From Candidatus Saccharimonadota bacterium (lineage in GTDB: Bacteria > Patescibacteriota > Saccharimonadia > Saccharimonadales > UBA4665): 46,480 nt of DNA. The position numbers and the translations under genes were made by a program. The stretch spans positions 1 through 46,480 of the forward strand of contig DAHWAT010000003.1 of the NCBI GenBank assembly GCA_027327085.1, in the 5' to 3' direction. The notes beneath the pieces are model-generated. The model did not search any database, had not been told where the DNA came from, and saw nothing but the letters and a program-made list of their open reading frames with translations. Numbering within the stretch: position 1 is the first letter of the stretch; each line of letters begins with the position of its first letter. Positions 27,091 to 36,281 of this stretch are shown here, piece after piece.

Positions 27091-28397
27091 TGAAGCATAC
27101 GGTCAGTGAATTGGTTCTTAAAAATGGCGCCAAAGGACTTTTAATAGATATTCCCGATGCTAGTGTGATGACTTTTGATTTTAATTTTAGAGCAGGCGAG
27201 TATCTTGTTGATGAAAAAAAATGGGAAGTTCCGCATTTGATGGAGCATGTTTTACTTGGGGCCAATGAATTGATCCCGAAAGCCCGAGATTTTCAAGCGG
27301 AGCTGGAGAAAAACGGGGCATACTCTAACGCCACAACCAACGTTTACGACATTTCTTATGAGGCTGAATGTGCTGATTTTGAGTGGGATCGAGTTTTAGG
27401 GTTAATGTTAATAGCTATCTCTAAACCACTTTTTCTGGAAGAAGAATTTGAGGCCGAGTTTGGCAATGTCCAAGAGGAGATGGCTGCCAGGAGCAACGAT
27501 CATTTTAGGCGTCTTAGTCTAGAAATGCGTAGTAACTTTGGCTTAATCTCTAAGTCTGACACGGAGCGACTGACCTTAATGGATAATGTTAAGATTAAAG
27601 ACTTAAAAGATCACTATAAACGAACCCATCATTTAAAGAATATGAGGTTTGTGATTGCCGGTAATTTAACGAATAAAGCTAAAACCTTAGTTAAATTACT
27701 AGAAATGACCGAGCTGCCAACTGGCGAAACACGGTTTGAATTACCTAAGGAACAGCCAAAACGGTTTATAAGACCAGTCTATATAGCCAATGAGACGGTT
27801 GAAACCCTTTATTTTTACTTAGATACCTTTTTAAAGCGTCGTTTAACAGACCCGGAAAATGATGCTCTTGATTTAGTTAATACCATGCTAACTGAGACGC
27901 TCTATTCTAGAATTTTAGGAACAGCCAGAGAGAAAGGTTTAGTTTATAGTATGAGCTCGGGCCTTAGTTTTACTAGAGATTCAAGTAATTGGTGGTTTGG
28001 CGCTCAAGTATCAGACAAGAACGCCAGAGAACTACTTAAGATTATGGTTGATGAATTAAGAATGGTGCTTGAAGGAAAGATTAGTTTAGCTGAGATTAAG
28101 GCGACTAAGCAGTATGCTCTAGGTCGGTTTCAGAGAAGTGCCCAAACAGTCAACGGTACAGCTTCTGGGTATGTTGGCCGCTATTTTTTTGACGATGTTG
28201 TCGAGGATTATAGTCGGATTCCAGACAGAATTAAAAATGTTACTCGCCAACAAATCATTGATGTTGCTCAAGCAATGTTTAGTGATGGTATTTGGGGACT
28301 TGGTGTTTTAGGCAACTGTGGCGAAGACTTTGTTGGTGAACTCAGCAATCAACTGGAGCCGCTATGGATCCAGCCGGCTATTACTCCTTTAAGCTAA
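27087..28397 (+). CDS. M16-family zinc metallopeptidase
   Basis: VPHLMEHVLLGANE (HxxEH) plus downstream NVQEEM; ATGA overlap with secA stop. Confidence 0.9.
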   Translation: MMKHTVSELVLKNGAKGLLIDIPDASVMTFDFNFRAGEYLVDEKKWEVPHLMEHVLLGANELIPKARDFQAELEKNGAYSNATTNVYDISYEAECADFEWDRVLGLMLIAISKPLFLEEEFEAEFGNVQEEMAARSNDHFRRLSLEMRSNFGLISKSDTERLTLMDNVKIKDLKDHYKRTHHLKNMRFVIAGNLTNKAKTLVKLLEMTELPTGETRFELPKEQPKRFIRPVYIANETVETLYFYLDTFLKRRLTDPENDALDLVNTMLTETLYSRILGTAREKGLVYSMSSGLSFTRDSSNWWFGAQVSDKNARELLKIMVDELRMVLEGKISLAEIKATKQYALGRFQRSAQTVNGTASGYVGRYFFDDVVEDYSRIPDRIKNVTRQQIIDVAQAMFSDGIWGLGVLGNCGEDFVGELSNQLEPLWIQPAITPLS

Positions 28398-28417
28398 GGT
28401 GATGATTAATCAGTAGC

Positions 28418-28426
28418 TGCTATACT
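28418..28426 (+). promoter_or_regulatory. Extended -10 promoter TGCTATACT (8 nt before prfB ATG)
   Basis: TGCTATACT 28418-28426, ATG 28435. Confidence 0.6.
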
Positions 28427-28434
28427 TGATTTTA

Positions 28435-29535
28435 ATGGAACTAAAAAAACGAGTTTTAGCATTAAGAGCCGATCTAGATAATATATATAGCCGTTTAGCT
28501 TTAGCTAAAGACAGCTCAAAACTATTAGTACTGCAGCAAAAAAGCCAGGCAGATAATTTCTGGCAAGATTCTAACTCAGCTCAAACAGTGATGAAGCAAA
28601 TAGCTAAACTAGAAGCTAAACTTAAACCATGGCAATCTGTTATGGCTCAGTTAAAAGAAGTCGAGGAGATGTTGTCCCTTAATGATAAGTCTCTAGCTAA
28701 TGAATTGTCCCATCAGGTTGATTTAATTGAATTAAGCCTAGCCGACTTAAAGTCCACTTTAAAATATAACGGCCCATATGATGACCATAATGCACTAGTT
28801 AGTATCTTTGCCGGAGCCGGCGGTACCGATGCCCAGGATTGGGCACAAATGTTACTTAGAATGTATGTCAGGTTCGCCGAAACTAAGGGCTGGCAGACCC
28901 AGATGATTGAAGAATCATTAGGTGAAGAAGCTGGGCTTAAAAGTGTGACATTAGCAATCGAAGGCGAGTATGTTTATGGGCAAATGAAAAGCGAGTACGG
29001 TGTTCATCGTTTGGTAAGATTAAGTCCATATAATGCCGACAACTTAAGGCAGACAAGTTTTGCTAAAGTTGAAGTAGTGCCAAAAATAGATACAGACGAT
29101 GAAGTTGACATCGACGACAAGGATTTAAAAATCGATGTCTACAGAAGTGGTGGTCATGGCGGCCAAAGTGTCAATACAACCGATTCTGCAGTCAGGATTA
29201 CTCATATACCGACAGGTATTACGGTAGCTATACAAAATGAACGCTCCCAACTTCAAAATAAGCAATTGGCTATGACTGTGCTTAGGTCCAAACTAGCAAA
29301 GCTACAACTAGACCAACATCAAAAAAAGTTAGGCGAGCTAAAAGGACCTAATTTATCGGCTGAATGGGGCAATCAAATTAGAAGCTATGTACTTCACCCC
29401 TATAAGCAGGTTAAAGATCTAAGAACTAAATACGAATCGAGTGACCCTGAGTCTGTCCTAGCCGGTAATTTGAACGGTTTTATTGAGGCTTATTTAGAAT
29501 TTAGTTTATCTGGCGAGCAAACTCATCGCAGTTAG
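28435..29535 (+). CDS. prfB: Peptide chain release factor 2 (single uninterrupted frame)
   Basis: [42 protein letters not shown]; the TTG at 28426 is inside the -10 region, so ATG 28435 is preferred. Confidence 0.94.
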   Translation: MELKKRVLALRADLDNIYSRLALAKDSSKLLVLQQKSQADNFWQDSNSAQTVMKQIAKLEAKLKPWQSVMAQLKEVEEMLSLNDKSLANELSHQVDLIELSLADLKSTLKYNGPYDDHNALVSIFAGAGGTDAQDWAQMLLRMYVRFAETKGWQTQMIEESLGEEAGLKSVTLAIEGEYVYGQMKSEYGVHRLVRLSPYNADNLRQTSFAKVEVVPKIDTDDEVDIDDKDLKIDVYRSGGHGGQSVNTTDSAVRITHIPTGITVAIQNERSQLQNKQLAMTVLRSKLAKLQLDQHQKKLGELKGPNLSAEWGNQIRSYVLHPYKQVKDLRTKYESSDPESVLAGNLNGFIEAYLEFSLSGEQTHRS

Positions 29536-29550
29536 AAGCTTTAGTGCTTG

Positions 29551-29559
29551 TGCTATAAT
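29551..29559 (+). promoter_or_regulatory. Extended -10 promoter TGCTATAAT (8 nt before ftsE ATG)
   Basis: TGCTATAAT 29551-29559, ATG 29568. Confidence 0.65.
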
Positions 29560-29567
29560 AGACAGCG

Positions 29568-30281
29568 ATGATTTTGCTGGATCGGGTAACCAAGAAATAT
29601 GCACGTGCTGAAAACCAAGTAGCTTTGGATAGAATTAGCATACATGTTGATCCTAAAGAGTTTGTGATAGTGATTGGCCAATCGGGTGCCGGTAAAACAA
29701 CTTTGCTAAAACTTTTAACTAGAGAAGAGAAACCGACTTCGGGCAAAATTATTGTTGGCGGGATTGATTACGACAAGCTCAAAGACAAAGATATTCCTAT
29801 GCTGAGACGTAAAATCGGAGTTGTTTTTCAGGATTTTAAACTTTTACCTAACAAAACTGTCTTTGAAAATGTTGCTTATGCGCTTGAGATTGCCGGAGCC
29901 AGTAACAAGGAAATTAAAAATACTGTTCCTAGAGTTCTAGACATCGTCAATTTAAAAGGTAAAGAAAAGTCAATGCCACGTCAACTATCAGGCGGTGAAA
30001 GACAGCGAGTGGCTATTGCTAGAGCTATTGTGCGTCAACCTAGAATCTTAGTAGCCGACGAGCCGACGGGCAATCTTGACCCTAAATATGCTTGGGATAT
30101 TATTAAGATTTTAGAAAAAATTAATCGCTATGGCACGACTGTGCTATTAACCACGCATAATCAGGAAATAGTTAATAAATTAAAAAGACGGGTTATAACC
30201 ATTCGTGACGGTAAAATTGTTAGTGACAAAGCTAATGCTGGGTACAATATAGGACATGAAAAGAAAACTAAGAACACTTAG
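29568..30281 (+). CDS. ftsE: Cell division ATP-binding protein FtsE
   Basis: ABC ATPase IGQSGAGKTTLLKLL, LSGGERQRVAIARAI, VADEPTGNLD; adjacent ftsX. Confidence 0.93.
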   Translation: MILLDRVTKKYARAENQVALDRISIHVDPKEFVIVIGQSGAGKTTLLKLLTREEKPTSGKIIVGGIDYDKLKDKDIPMLRRKIGVVFQDFKLLPNKTVFENVAYALEIAGASNKEIKNTVPRVLDIVNLKGKEKSMPRQLSGGERQRVAIARAIVRQPRILVADEPTGNLDPKYAWDIIKILEKINRYGTTVLLTTHNQEIVNKLKRRVITIRDGKIVSDKANAGYNIGHEKKTKNT

Positions 30282-31197
30282 ACGAATTATTCGTACCGGT
30301 TTTGTTAATTTCCTACGAAATTTTAGTCTGGCCGTAGCCGCTATGGCTGTAATGGTCGTAACTTTATCAATAGTTTTATTCTCGGTTATAACTAATGCTA
30401 CATTCAAAAACACCATTTCTCAGATCACCAATAAAATTGACGTGTCAGTTTTTTTAAAAGACTCGGTTAATCAACCTCAAACCAATCAATTACTTACCGA
30501 AATAAAGGCTTTACCTGACGTTAAAAGCATTCAATACTTAAATAAGTCGCAAGTCTTAGCTCAGTACGAACAACAGAATGCCGGTAACCAAGAATTAGTG
30601 ACGGCAATTGGCGAAACAGCCAATCCTTTACCGGCGACTATTTTGATTCGTCCAAAAAACTTAAATAACATAGGCAACATTAAGTCTTTCTTAATCCAAC
30701 CTACCATTGCTAATATGCAATCGGCACCACCCAGTTATAGCGGTAAGCAAGAAGTTGCCATCAATAGAATTACTCATGCTACTAATGTGCTAAGAGAAGT
30801 TGGGGTGGTAGCAATTGTTGTGTTTGTAGTCATATGCGCTTTAATCATTTTTAACACTATCCAGATGGCCATATTTAACCGCCGTGATGAAATTCAAATT
30901 ATGCGTTTACTAGGAGCCTCGACGCATTATATAAGAGGACCATTCATTATTGAGAGTTCTATCTATGGCGTTGTCTCAGCCGCCTTATCGGTACTAATTA
31001 TAAATTTGGTTTTTGTGACAACCAGCAGTACGCTCCAAGCTAGTGCGCTTGGGCTGCTCGATATTAATTATGCTAATCAGTATTTTGATAATCATTTCTG
31101 GCGACTCTTGGCGATGCAGCTGATTATTGGTATAGTATTAGGTGCGGTTTCTTCAACCATTGCAACCCACCGCTATCTTAAATTTAAAACGAAATAA
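30256..31197 (+). CDS. ftsX: Cell division protein FtsX
   Basis: TM-extracellular domain-3TM architecture; KIDVSVFLKDSVNQPQTNQLL; FNRRDEIQIMRLLGAS. Confidence 0.92.
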   Translation: MKRKLRTLRRIIRTGFVNFLRNFSLAVAAMAVMVVTLSIVLFSVITNATFKNTISQITNKIDVSVFLKDSVNQPQTNQLLTEIKALPDVKSIQYLNKSQVLAQYEQQNAGNQELVTAIGETANPLPATILIRPKNLNNIGNIKSFLIQPTIANMQSAPPSYSGKQEVAINRITHATNVLREVGVVAIVVFVVICALIIFNTIQMAIFNRRDEIQIMRLLGASTHYIRGPFIIESSIYGVVSAALSVLIINLVFVTTSSTLQASALGLLDINYANQYFDNHFWRLLAMQLIIGIVLGAVSSTIATHRYLKFKTK

Positions 31198-31302
31198 TTA
31201 TAAACAATAACTAAACTAATAAGACTTTTATTAAAGACTCTTTAAAAAATAGGTTAAATTTAAAGCTTAACCGATTAATTTAACAAGAAAGGGTGGTACA
31301 AC

Positions 31303-32589
31303 TTGAACATTAGTGGTATAGTTAAGACTAGACTTCTTCAAAATAAACAAACATCAAAAAACATTATGAAAAAACCTTTTAAGCGAAATAAGCTATATGC
31401 TCGAGTCAGAAAGTCACCTACTTTAGTACTGGTTTTGCTTTTAATCGTCATGGCCATCAGTGGTCTGGGGTCTAAATTAGTCCACGCCGTCAGTTGTAGT
31501 AGTGTGTCTGACTGTCAGGCTCAAATTAATAATTTAAATAATCAAAATACTCAAGCTCAACAGTATGTTAATAGTTTGTCAAGTCGTATTCAAAGTTATC
31601 AAAATACGATTAACTCCTTGGGGGCACAAATTGCCTCTGTTCAACAACAATTAAGCGCTAATCAGGCTAAACAGGCAGCCTTGCAGCAGCAAATTACGGC
31701 TAACGAACAAGAAATTGCCAACAAAAAAGCGGTTTTAGCTGACGATATTAAAACTATGTACGTAGACGGTCAGATGACAACACTTGAAGAATTGGCCACC
31801 AGTAGTAATTTAAGTTCTTTTGTGGATAAGCAGGAGTATCAGTCAGTTGTCCAAAGCGAGCTTAACGCCATCATTCAGCAGATCAATGGTCTTCAGAAGC
31901 AATTACAATCTCAAAAACTCCAAGTGGCCGGTTTAATATCGACTGAGCAAACTCAAAACGTACAGTTAACTAGTGCTGAGAATCAACAACAACAACTGCT
32001 CAGCTATAATCAGGCACAACAAGCGGCCTATAACGCCCAAATTGCCACAGATAATTCAAATATTTCCCAGTTAACTGCTCAGCTGACTGCTTTAAATAGC
32101 GCCGGTACTACATCAGTTGTGTCTAGCGGTGTTTGCGGCGGCGGCTACCCAGCACAGGCACTCGATCCTTACTATCCAGGAGATGGCTTTAATAAGTATT
32201 GGGGCTGTAATTATCCTCAAGATAGTTCAGAAGATAATTGGCATATGGAAAATCGTGAATGTGTTAGCTACACCGCTTATATGGCTTACACAAAATACGG
32301 TGTATCGACTAGTAATTGGGGTGATGCTTATCAGTGGATAGCCTCAGCCGAAGCAGCTGGCTACACAGTTAATCAGACGCCAGCAGTTGGGGCAATTGCC
32401 ATTCGTAATCGTGACTATAACGTTCCTGGCGATGTTGGTCATGCCATGTATGTGGTTGCCGTCAATGGTCCGGACAGCATCACAGTTGATGAGTACAACG
32501 AAAACTATAATGGTACTTTTGACCAAAGAACTTTTGCGCCCAGTAGTTACGCTAATCGTGGTGGACTCTATTACATCCATTTTAATTAA
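31303..32589 (+). CDS. PcsB-like secreted peptidoglycan hydrolase: signal peptide, coiled coil, CHAP domain
   Basis: Signal-like N-terminus, Gln-rich coiled coil, CHAP ECVSYTAYMAYTKYG...VGHAMYVVAV; TTG start with SD AAGGGTGG, alternative ATG at 31366. Confidence 0.85.
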   Translation: MNISGIVKTRLLQNKQTSKNIMKKPFKRNKLYARVRKSPTLVLVLLLIVMAISGLGSKLVHAVSCSSVSDCQAQINNLNNQNTQAQQYVNSLSSRIQSYQNTINSLGAQIASVQQQLSANQAKQAALQQQITANEQEIANKKAVLADDIKTMYVDGQMTTLEELATSSNLSSFVDKQEYQSVVQSELNAIIQQINGLQKQLQSQKLQVAGLISTEQTQNVQLTSAENQQQQLLSYNQAQQAAYNAQIATDNSNISQLTAQLTALNSAGTTSVVSSGVCGGGYPAQALDPYYPGDGFNKYWGCNYPQDSSEDNWHMENRECVSYTAYMAYTKYGVSTSNWGDAYQWIASAEAAGYTVNQTPAVGAIAIRNRDYNVPGDVGHAMYVVAVNGPDSITVDEYNENYNGTFDQRTFAPSSYANRGGLYYIHFN

Positions 32590-32606
32590 TTCTTAAGCTT
32601 TTTGTC

Positions 32607-32615
32607 TGCTATAAT
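32607..32615 (+). promoter_or_regulatory. Extended -10 promoter TGCTATAAT (8 nt before ctpA ATG 32624)
   Basis: TGCTATAAT 32607-32615. Confidence 0.65.
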
Positions 32616-32623
32616 AGATGTCA

Positions 32624-33877
32624 ATGAGGAAAATCAAGTTATTGCTTTTGCATGTTTTTGTGCCAAAATCTAAAACCATTTATTTGATTAGGAATGCAGT
32701 CGTTGTAATTGTGGTGTTTTTACTAGGTATTGCTATAGGAGATGGCCGGATTAATTTTAATGCCAATAACTTAAGTTCTCTAAATAATTCACTACCCAAT
32801 CAACTCAATTATTCATCAGTCAATGCCGTATATCAGGCTTTAAAAAATAATTACGACGGGCACTTAACCGAGACAGAACTATTAAATGGCATCAAGCATG
32901 GTCTGGCTCAAGCACCCGGTGATCCGTATACTGAATACTTTACAGCTAGCGAGGCCAAGGCTTTTAATGACGAGCTTAACAATACCTTTAGTGGCATAGG
33001 CGCTGAGTTAACCCAAAACAGTAGCGGTGAAGTAGAAATTATGGCTCCGATTAGCGGTTCTCCAGCGGCTAAAGCAGGGCTAGAACCCAACGACGTGATA
33101 GCTACCATTAACGGTACTTCAACTTCCGGAATGACGGCCGAACAAGCCGCAGCTAAAATAAGAGGTCAGGCTGGGACCAAAGTAACCTTGGGTATTATTC
33201 GCGGTTCTTCCCAGCTCAGCTTTACTATAACCAGGCAGAATATTAATTTGCCCAGCGTTACCACCAAAATCCTTAGTGGCAATATTGGTTATATGCAGAT
33301 CTCTACTTTCGCTAGTGATACGGCTTCTCTGGCTCAAAAGGCCGCCAATCAATTTGTCCAAGACCATGTTAAGGGTATTATTTTAGATCTACGAGATAAC
33401 CCAGGTGGTTTAGTGACCGCTGCTGTACATGTTTCCAGCCTATGGTTAAAACCAGGGCAGGTAATTATGCAAGAAAAACGCGGCAATCAAGTTTTAAATA
33501 CCGAGACTGCCATAGGTGGTGATATTTTACATGGGATCCCAACTGTAGTCTTAATCAACTCGGGTAGTGCCAGTGCTTCTGAAATTACGGCCGGAGCTCT
33601 CCATGATCAAAAAGATGCCTATCTAATTGGCCAAAGAAGTTTTGGTAAAGGCGTAGTCCAAGCTATTATTTGTATAACTGGTAAAACTGAGGCTAATGGT
33701 AGTTGTCCGGCCGATGAGCTTAAAGTAACAATTGCTAGCTGGTATCGCCCTGATGGTCAAGACATTAATCATATAGGTATCACCCCGGACCAAACAGTTC
33801 CATTAACTCAAGCCGAGGTTAATAGCGGCAACGATACACAATTAAAGGCTGCCGAAAATTACATCAATAGCCATTAA
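32624..33877 (+). CDS. ctpA: S41-family C-terminal processing peptidase
   Basis: TM anchor, PDZ (SGIGAELTQ...GSPAAKAGLEPNDVIATING), catalytic GSASASEITAGAL and SFGKGVVQ; second ATG preferred because the first is 2 nt from the -10. Confidence 0.92.
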   Translation: MRKIKLLLLHVFVPKSKTIYLIRNAVVVIVVFLLGIAIGDGRINFNANNLSSLNNSLPNQLNYSSVNAVYQALKNNYDGHLTETELLNGIKHGLAQAPGDPYTEYFTASEAKAFNDELNNTFSGIGAELTQNSSGEVEIMAPISGSPAAKAGLEPNDVIATINGTSTSGMTAEQAAAKIRGQAGTKVTLGIIRGSSQLSFTITRQNINLPSVTTKILSGNIGYMQISTFASDTASLAQKAANQFVQDHVKGIILDLRDNPGGLVTAAVHVSSLWLKPGQVIMQEKRGNQVLNTETAIGGDILHGIPTVVLINSGSASASEITAGALHDQKDAYLIGQRSFGKGVVQAIICITGKTEANGSCPADELKVTIASWYRPDGQDINHIGITPDQTVPLTQAEVNSGNDTQLKAAENYINSH

Positions 33878-33963
33878 TTTAGGGCAAAGGGTTGTCAAAG
33901 CTGGCTAACGCTGATAGCATTAGGGTGATAAAGTTAGCTGTTAAGATGGAGTAAAGAGATTGC

Positions 33964-35571
33964 ATGGCGCAGAGTATGACTAAGTATGTGTTTGTAACCG
34001 GGGGTGTACTATCTGGACTGGGTAAGGGCATAACTGCTGCTTCGATCGGTAATCTTCTAAAGGCCAGAGGGCTTAGGGTTAACCTGCAAAAATGTGACCC
34101 CTATCTCAATGTTGATGCTGGAATTTTGAACCCAAGAGAACATGGCGAATGTTTTGTGACAAAAGATGGCGCTGAGACTGACCTTGATTTAGGTCACTAT
34201 GAACGTTTTATTGATGAGGAAATGACAGCTGCCAGTAGCCTAATGAGCGGCCGAGTACTCAAGAAGCTGATAGAAGATGAAAGAGCGGGTAAATTTGAAG
34301 GTGATGACGTTCAGATAATTCCGCATCTAACTGGAGCCATTCAGGATTGGATCATTAAGGCTGGCGAAGGTTTTGATGTTCATATTGTCGAAATAGGTGG
34401 CACAGTAGGTGATTACGAGTCTTTGTCGTTTATTGAAGCCATTAGGGAGCTAGGACTAAAAACCGGTCTAAATAACTGTCTTTATGTCCATGTAGTCTAT
34501 TTGCCGTACCTGAGTGCTAGTAATGAGCTTAAGACAAAACCAGCCCAAAACTCGGTCAGAGAACTGCGCGGACTGGGCATAACTCCTGACGTGCTGGTCT
34601 GTCGCAGTGAACAGTCGTCTAGTCAATCTGTCATTAAAAAACTGAGTTTATTTAGCGGCGTACCAGTTGACTCGATTGCGGCTTTGCCTAATGCCGACAG
34701 TATCTATAGGGTGCCTCTAACACTTGAAAAGGCCGGCATTGCCGATGTTATTGCGTTAAAACTAGGTTTTAATGTAAAAAAACCAGATTTAAGTGAATGG
34801 CAGTCAGTCGTCGATAAAGCTACTACAGCTTACCCTAAAACCCTTAAAATCGGTTTTGTAGCTAAGTATATGGATAATACCGATACTTATATGTCAGTTT
34901 TTGAAGCTTTAAAAGCGGCGGCTTGGCACAATAGCGCTAATATTACTATCGACTGGATCAATGCCGCCAAGTATGATGCGCCCGGTAGCGATATAGGGGC
35001 TGTCTTAAAAAGCTATGACGGTATCGTAGTGCCAGGTGGTTTTGGTCAAAGAGGACTAGAGGGCAAGATTAAAGCCGCTCAATATGCTCTTACACAGCAA
35101 AAGCCCTATCTGGGCCTATGCCTAGGACTACAAATGGCGGTTATAGCAGCGGCTAGGAACGCCGGTCTTACAGAGGCCAATACTTTTGAGCTTGATCCAG
35201 ATGGCCAAAATTTGGTGATTATAACCATGGATGGTCAAGCCGATAAGTTGATGACAGGTGGGACGATGCGACTTGGTAATTATAATTGCCGCTTAGAAGA
35301 GGGAACACTTGCGCATAAAGTCTATAACCAGCTCGACATTGTCGAGAGGCATCGGCATAGGGGAGAGTGTAATAATAATTATCTAAAGGACTATCAAACT
35401 TGGGGGATTAAAGCCAGTGGTTTTAATCCTGACAGTAATCTGGTTGAAGTAATCGAAGGCATTAATCATCCTTTCTTCCTAGCTAGTCAATATCATCCAG
35501 AATTTAAGAGTCGGCCTAATCGACCCCATCCCATGTTTAATGGTTTCATTCAAGCCTTACTTGAAAGATAG
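33964..35571 (+). CDS. pyrG: CTP synthase
   Basis: KYVFVTGGVLSGLGKGITAASIGNLLKARG; glutaminase PYLGLCLGLQMAVI. Confidence 0.97.
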   Translation: MAQSMTKYVFVTGGVLSGLGKGITAASIGNLLKARGLRVNLQKCDPYLNVDAGILNPREHGECFVTKDGAETDLDLGHYERFIDEEMTAASSLMSGRVLKKLIEDERAGKFEGDDVQIIPHLTGAIQDWIIKAGEGFDVHIVEIGGTVGDYESLSFIEAIRELGLKTGLNNCLYVHVVYLPYLSASNELKTKPAQNSVRELRGLGITPDVLVCRSEQSSSQSVIKKLSLFSGVPVDSIAALPNADSIYRVPLTLEKAGIADVIALKLGFNVKKPDLSEWQSVVDKATTAYPKTLKIGFVAKYMDNTDTYMSVFEALKAAAWHNSANITIDWINAAKYDAPGSDIGAVLKSYDGIVVPGGFGQRGLEGKIKAAQYALTQQKPYLGLCLGLQMAVIAAARNAGLTEANTFELDPDGQNLVIITMDGQADKLMTGGTMRLGNYNCRLEEGTLAHKVYNQLDIVERHRHRGECNNNYLKDYQTWGIKASGFNPDSNLVEVIEGINHPFFLASQYHPEFKSRPNRPHPMFNGFIQALLER

Positions 35572-35597
35572 TTTGTTTTTAAGCTAAGATTAAACCT

Positions 35598-35993
35598 ATG
35601 GATCAGACTAACCAGACTCAACATAAACGCATACTCTTAGTTGAAGACGATAATGCCCTGGCTAGTGTTTATGAGGAAAGACTAAAAAATGAAGGTTTTG
35701 GCGTTAGACGAGTTAATAATGGCGAAGATGCCTTGTCGGTTGCTTTAAGTTATCATCCGGACCTTGTACTACTTGATGTGATGATGCCAAAAGTTGATGG
35801 CTTTGATGTTTTAGATATCCTGAGGAATACTCCGGGAACCGCCAATTTAAAAATTATTATGATTACGGCTTTAAGCCAACAGAGCGATAAAGATAGGGCA
35901 ATGGCTTTACACGCCGATGACTATTTGGTCAAATCCCAAGTTGTGATTGCCGATGTTATCAATCGAGTACGTTATCACCTGGGCTTACAATAA
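35598..35993 (+). CDS. Stand-alone response-regulator receiver (REC-only) protein with intact phospho-acceptor
   Basis: ILLVEDDNALASVYEERL...HPDLVLLDVMMPKVDGFDVL...MITAL...DDYLVKS. Confidence 0.9.
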   Translation: MDQTNQTQHKRILLVEDDNALASVYEERLKNEGFGVRRVNNGEDALSVALSYHPDLVLLDVMMPKVDGFDVLDILRNTPGTANLKIIMITALSQQSDKDRAMALHADDYLVKSQVVIADVINRVRYHLGLQ

Positions 35994-36003
35994 CTAAAAA
36001 AGT

Positions 36004-36276
36004 TTAACTAACGGTTACTTCAGTACGAGTGATTGTTCTGCCGCTAAATGAGCGCACGCGACGCTTTTGGTAGGCAACAATACCATCCTGAGCAGCATGA
36101 ATCGTAAAATTACGGCTCATAAAGGTGCCCTTACCGGGACGCTTGGTCATACCAACTTGGCGGACAATCACTTGGCCGGTTTTGACTGATTGGCCGCCAA
36201 ATAATTTAACACCAAGTCTTTGACCTGGGCTGTCGTGAACGTTTTTGGCGGTACCGCCAGCTTTAACATGACTCAT
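36004..36276 (-). CDS. rpmA: 50S ribosomal protein L27
   Basis: MSHVKAGGTAKNVHDSPGQRLGVKLFGGQSVKTGQVIVRQVGMTKRPGKG. Confidence 0.93.
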   Translation of the reverse strand: MSHVKAGGTAKNVHDSPGQRLGVKLFGGQSVKTGQVIVRQVGMTKRPGKGTFMSRNFTIHAAQDGIVAYQKRRVRSFSGRTITRTEVTVS

Positions 36277-36281
36277 TTAGA

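Noticed and set aside
28435-28520. Programmed +1 frameshift in prfB
   Set aside because: The RF2 frame runs uninterrupted; no in-frame UGA site near the N-terminus
32117-32596. Overlapping alternative-frame ORFs (74, 78, 69 aa) over the CHAP domain
   Set aside because: The CHAP frame is clearly the coding one
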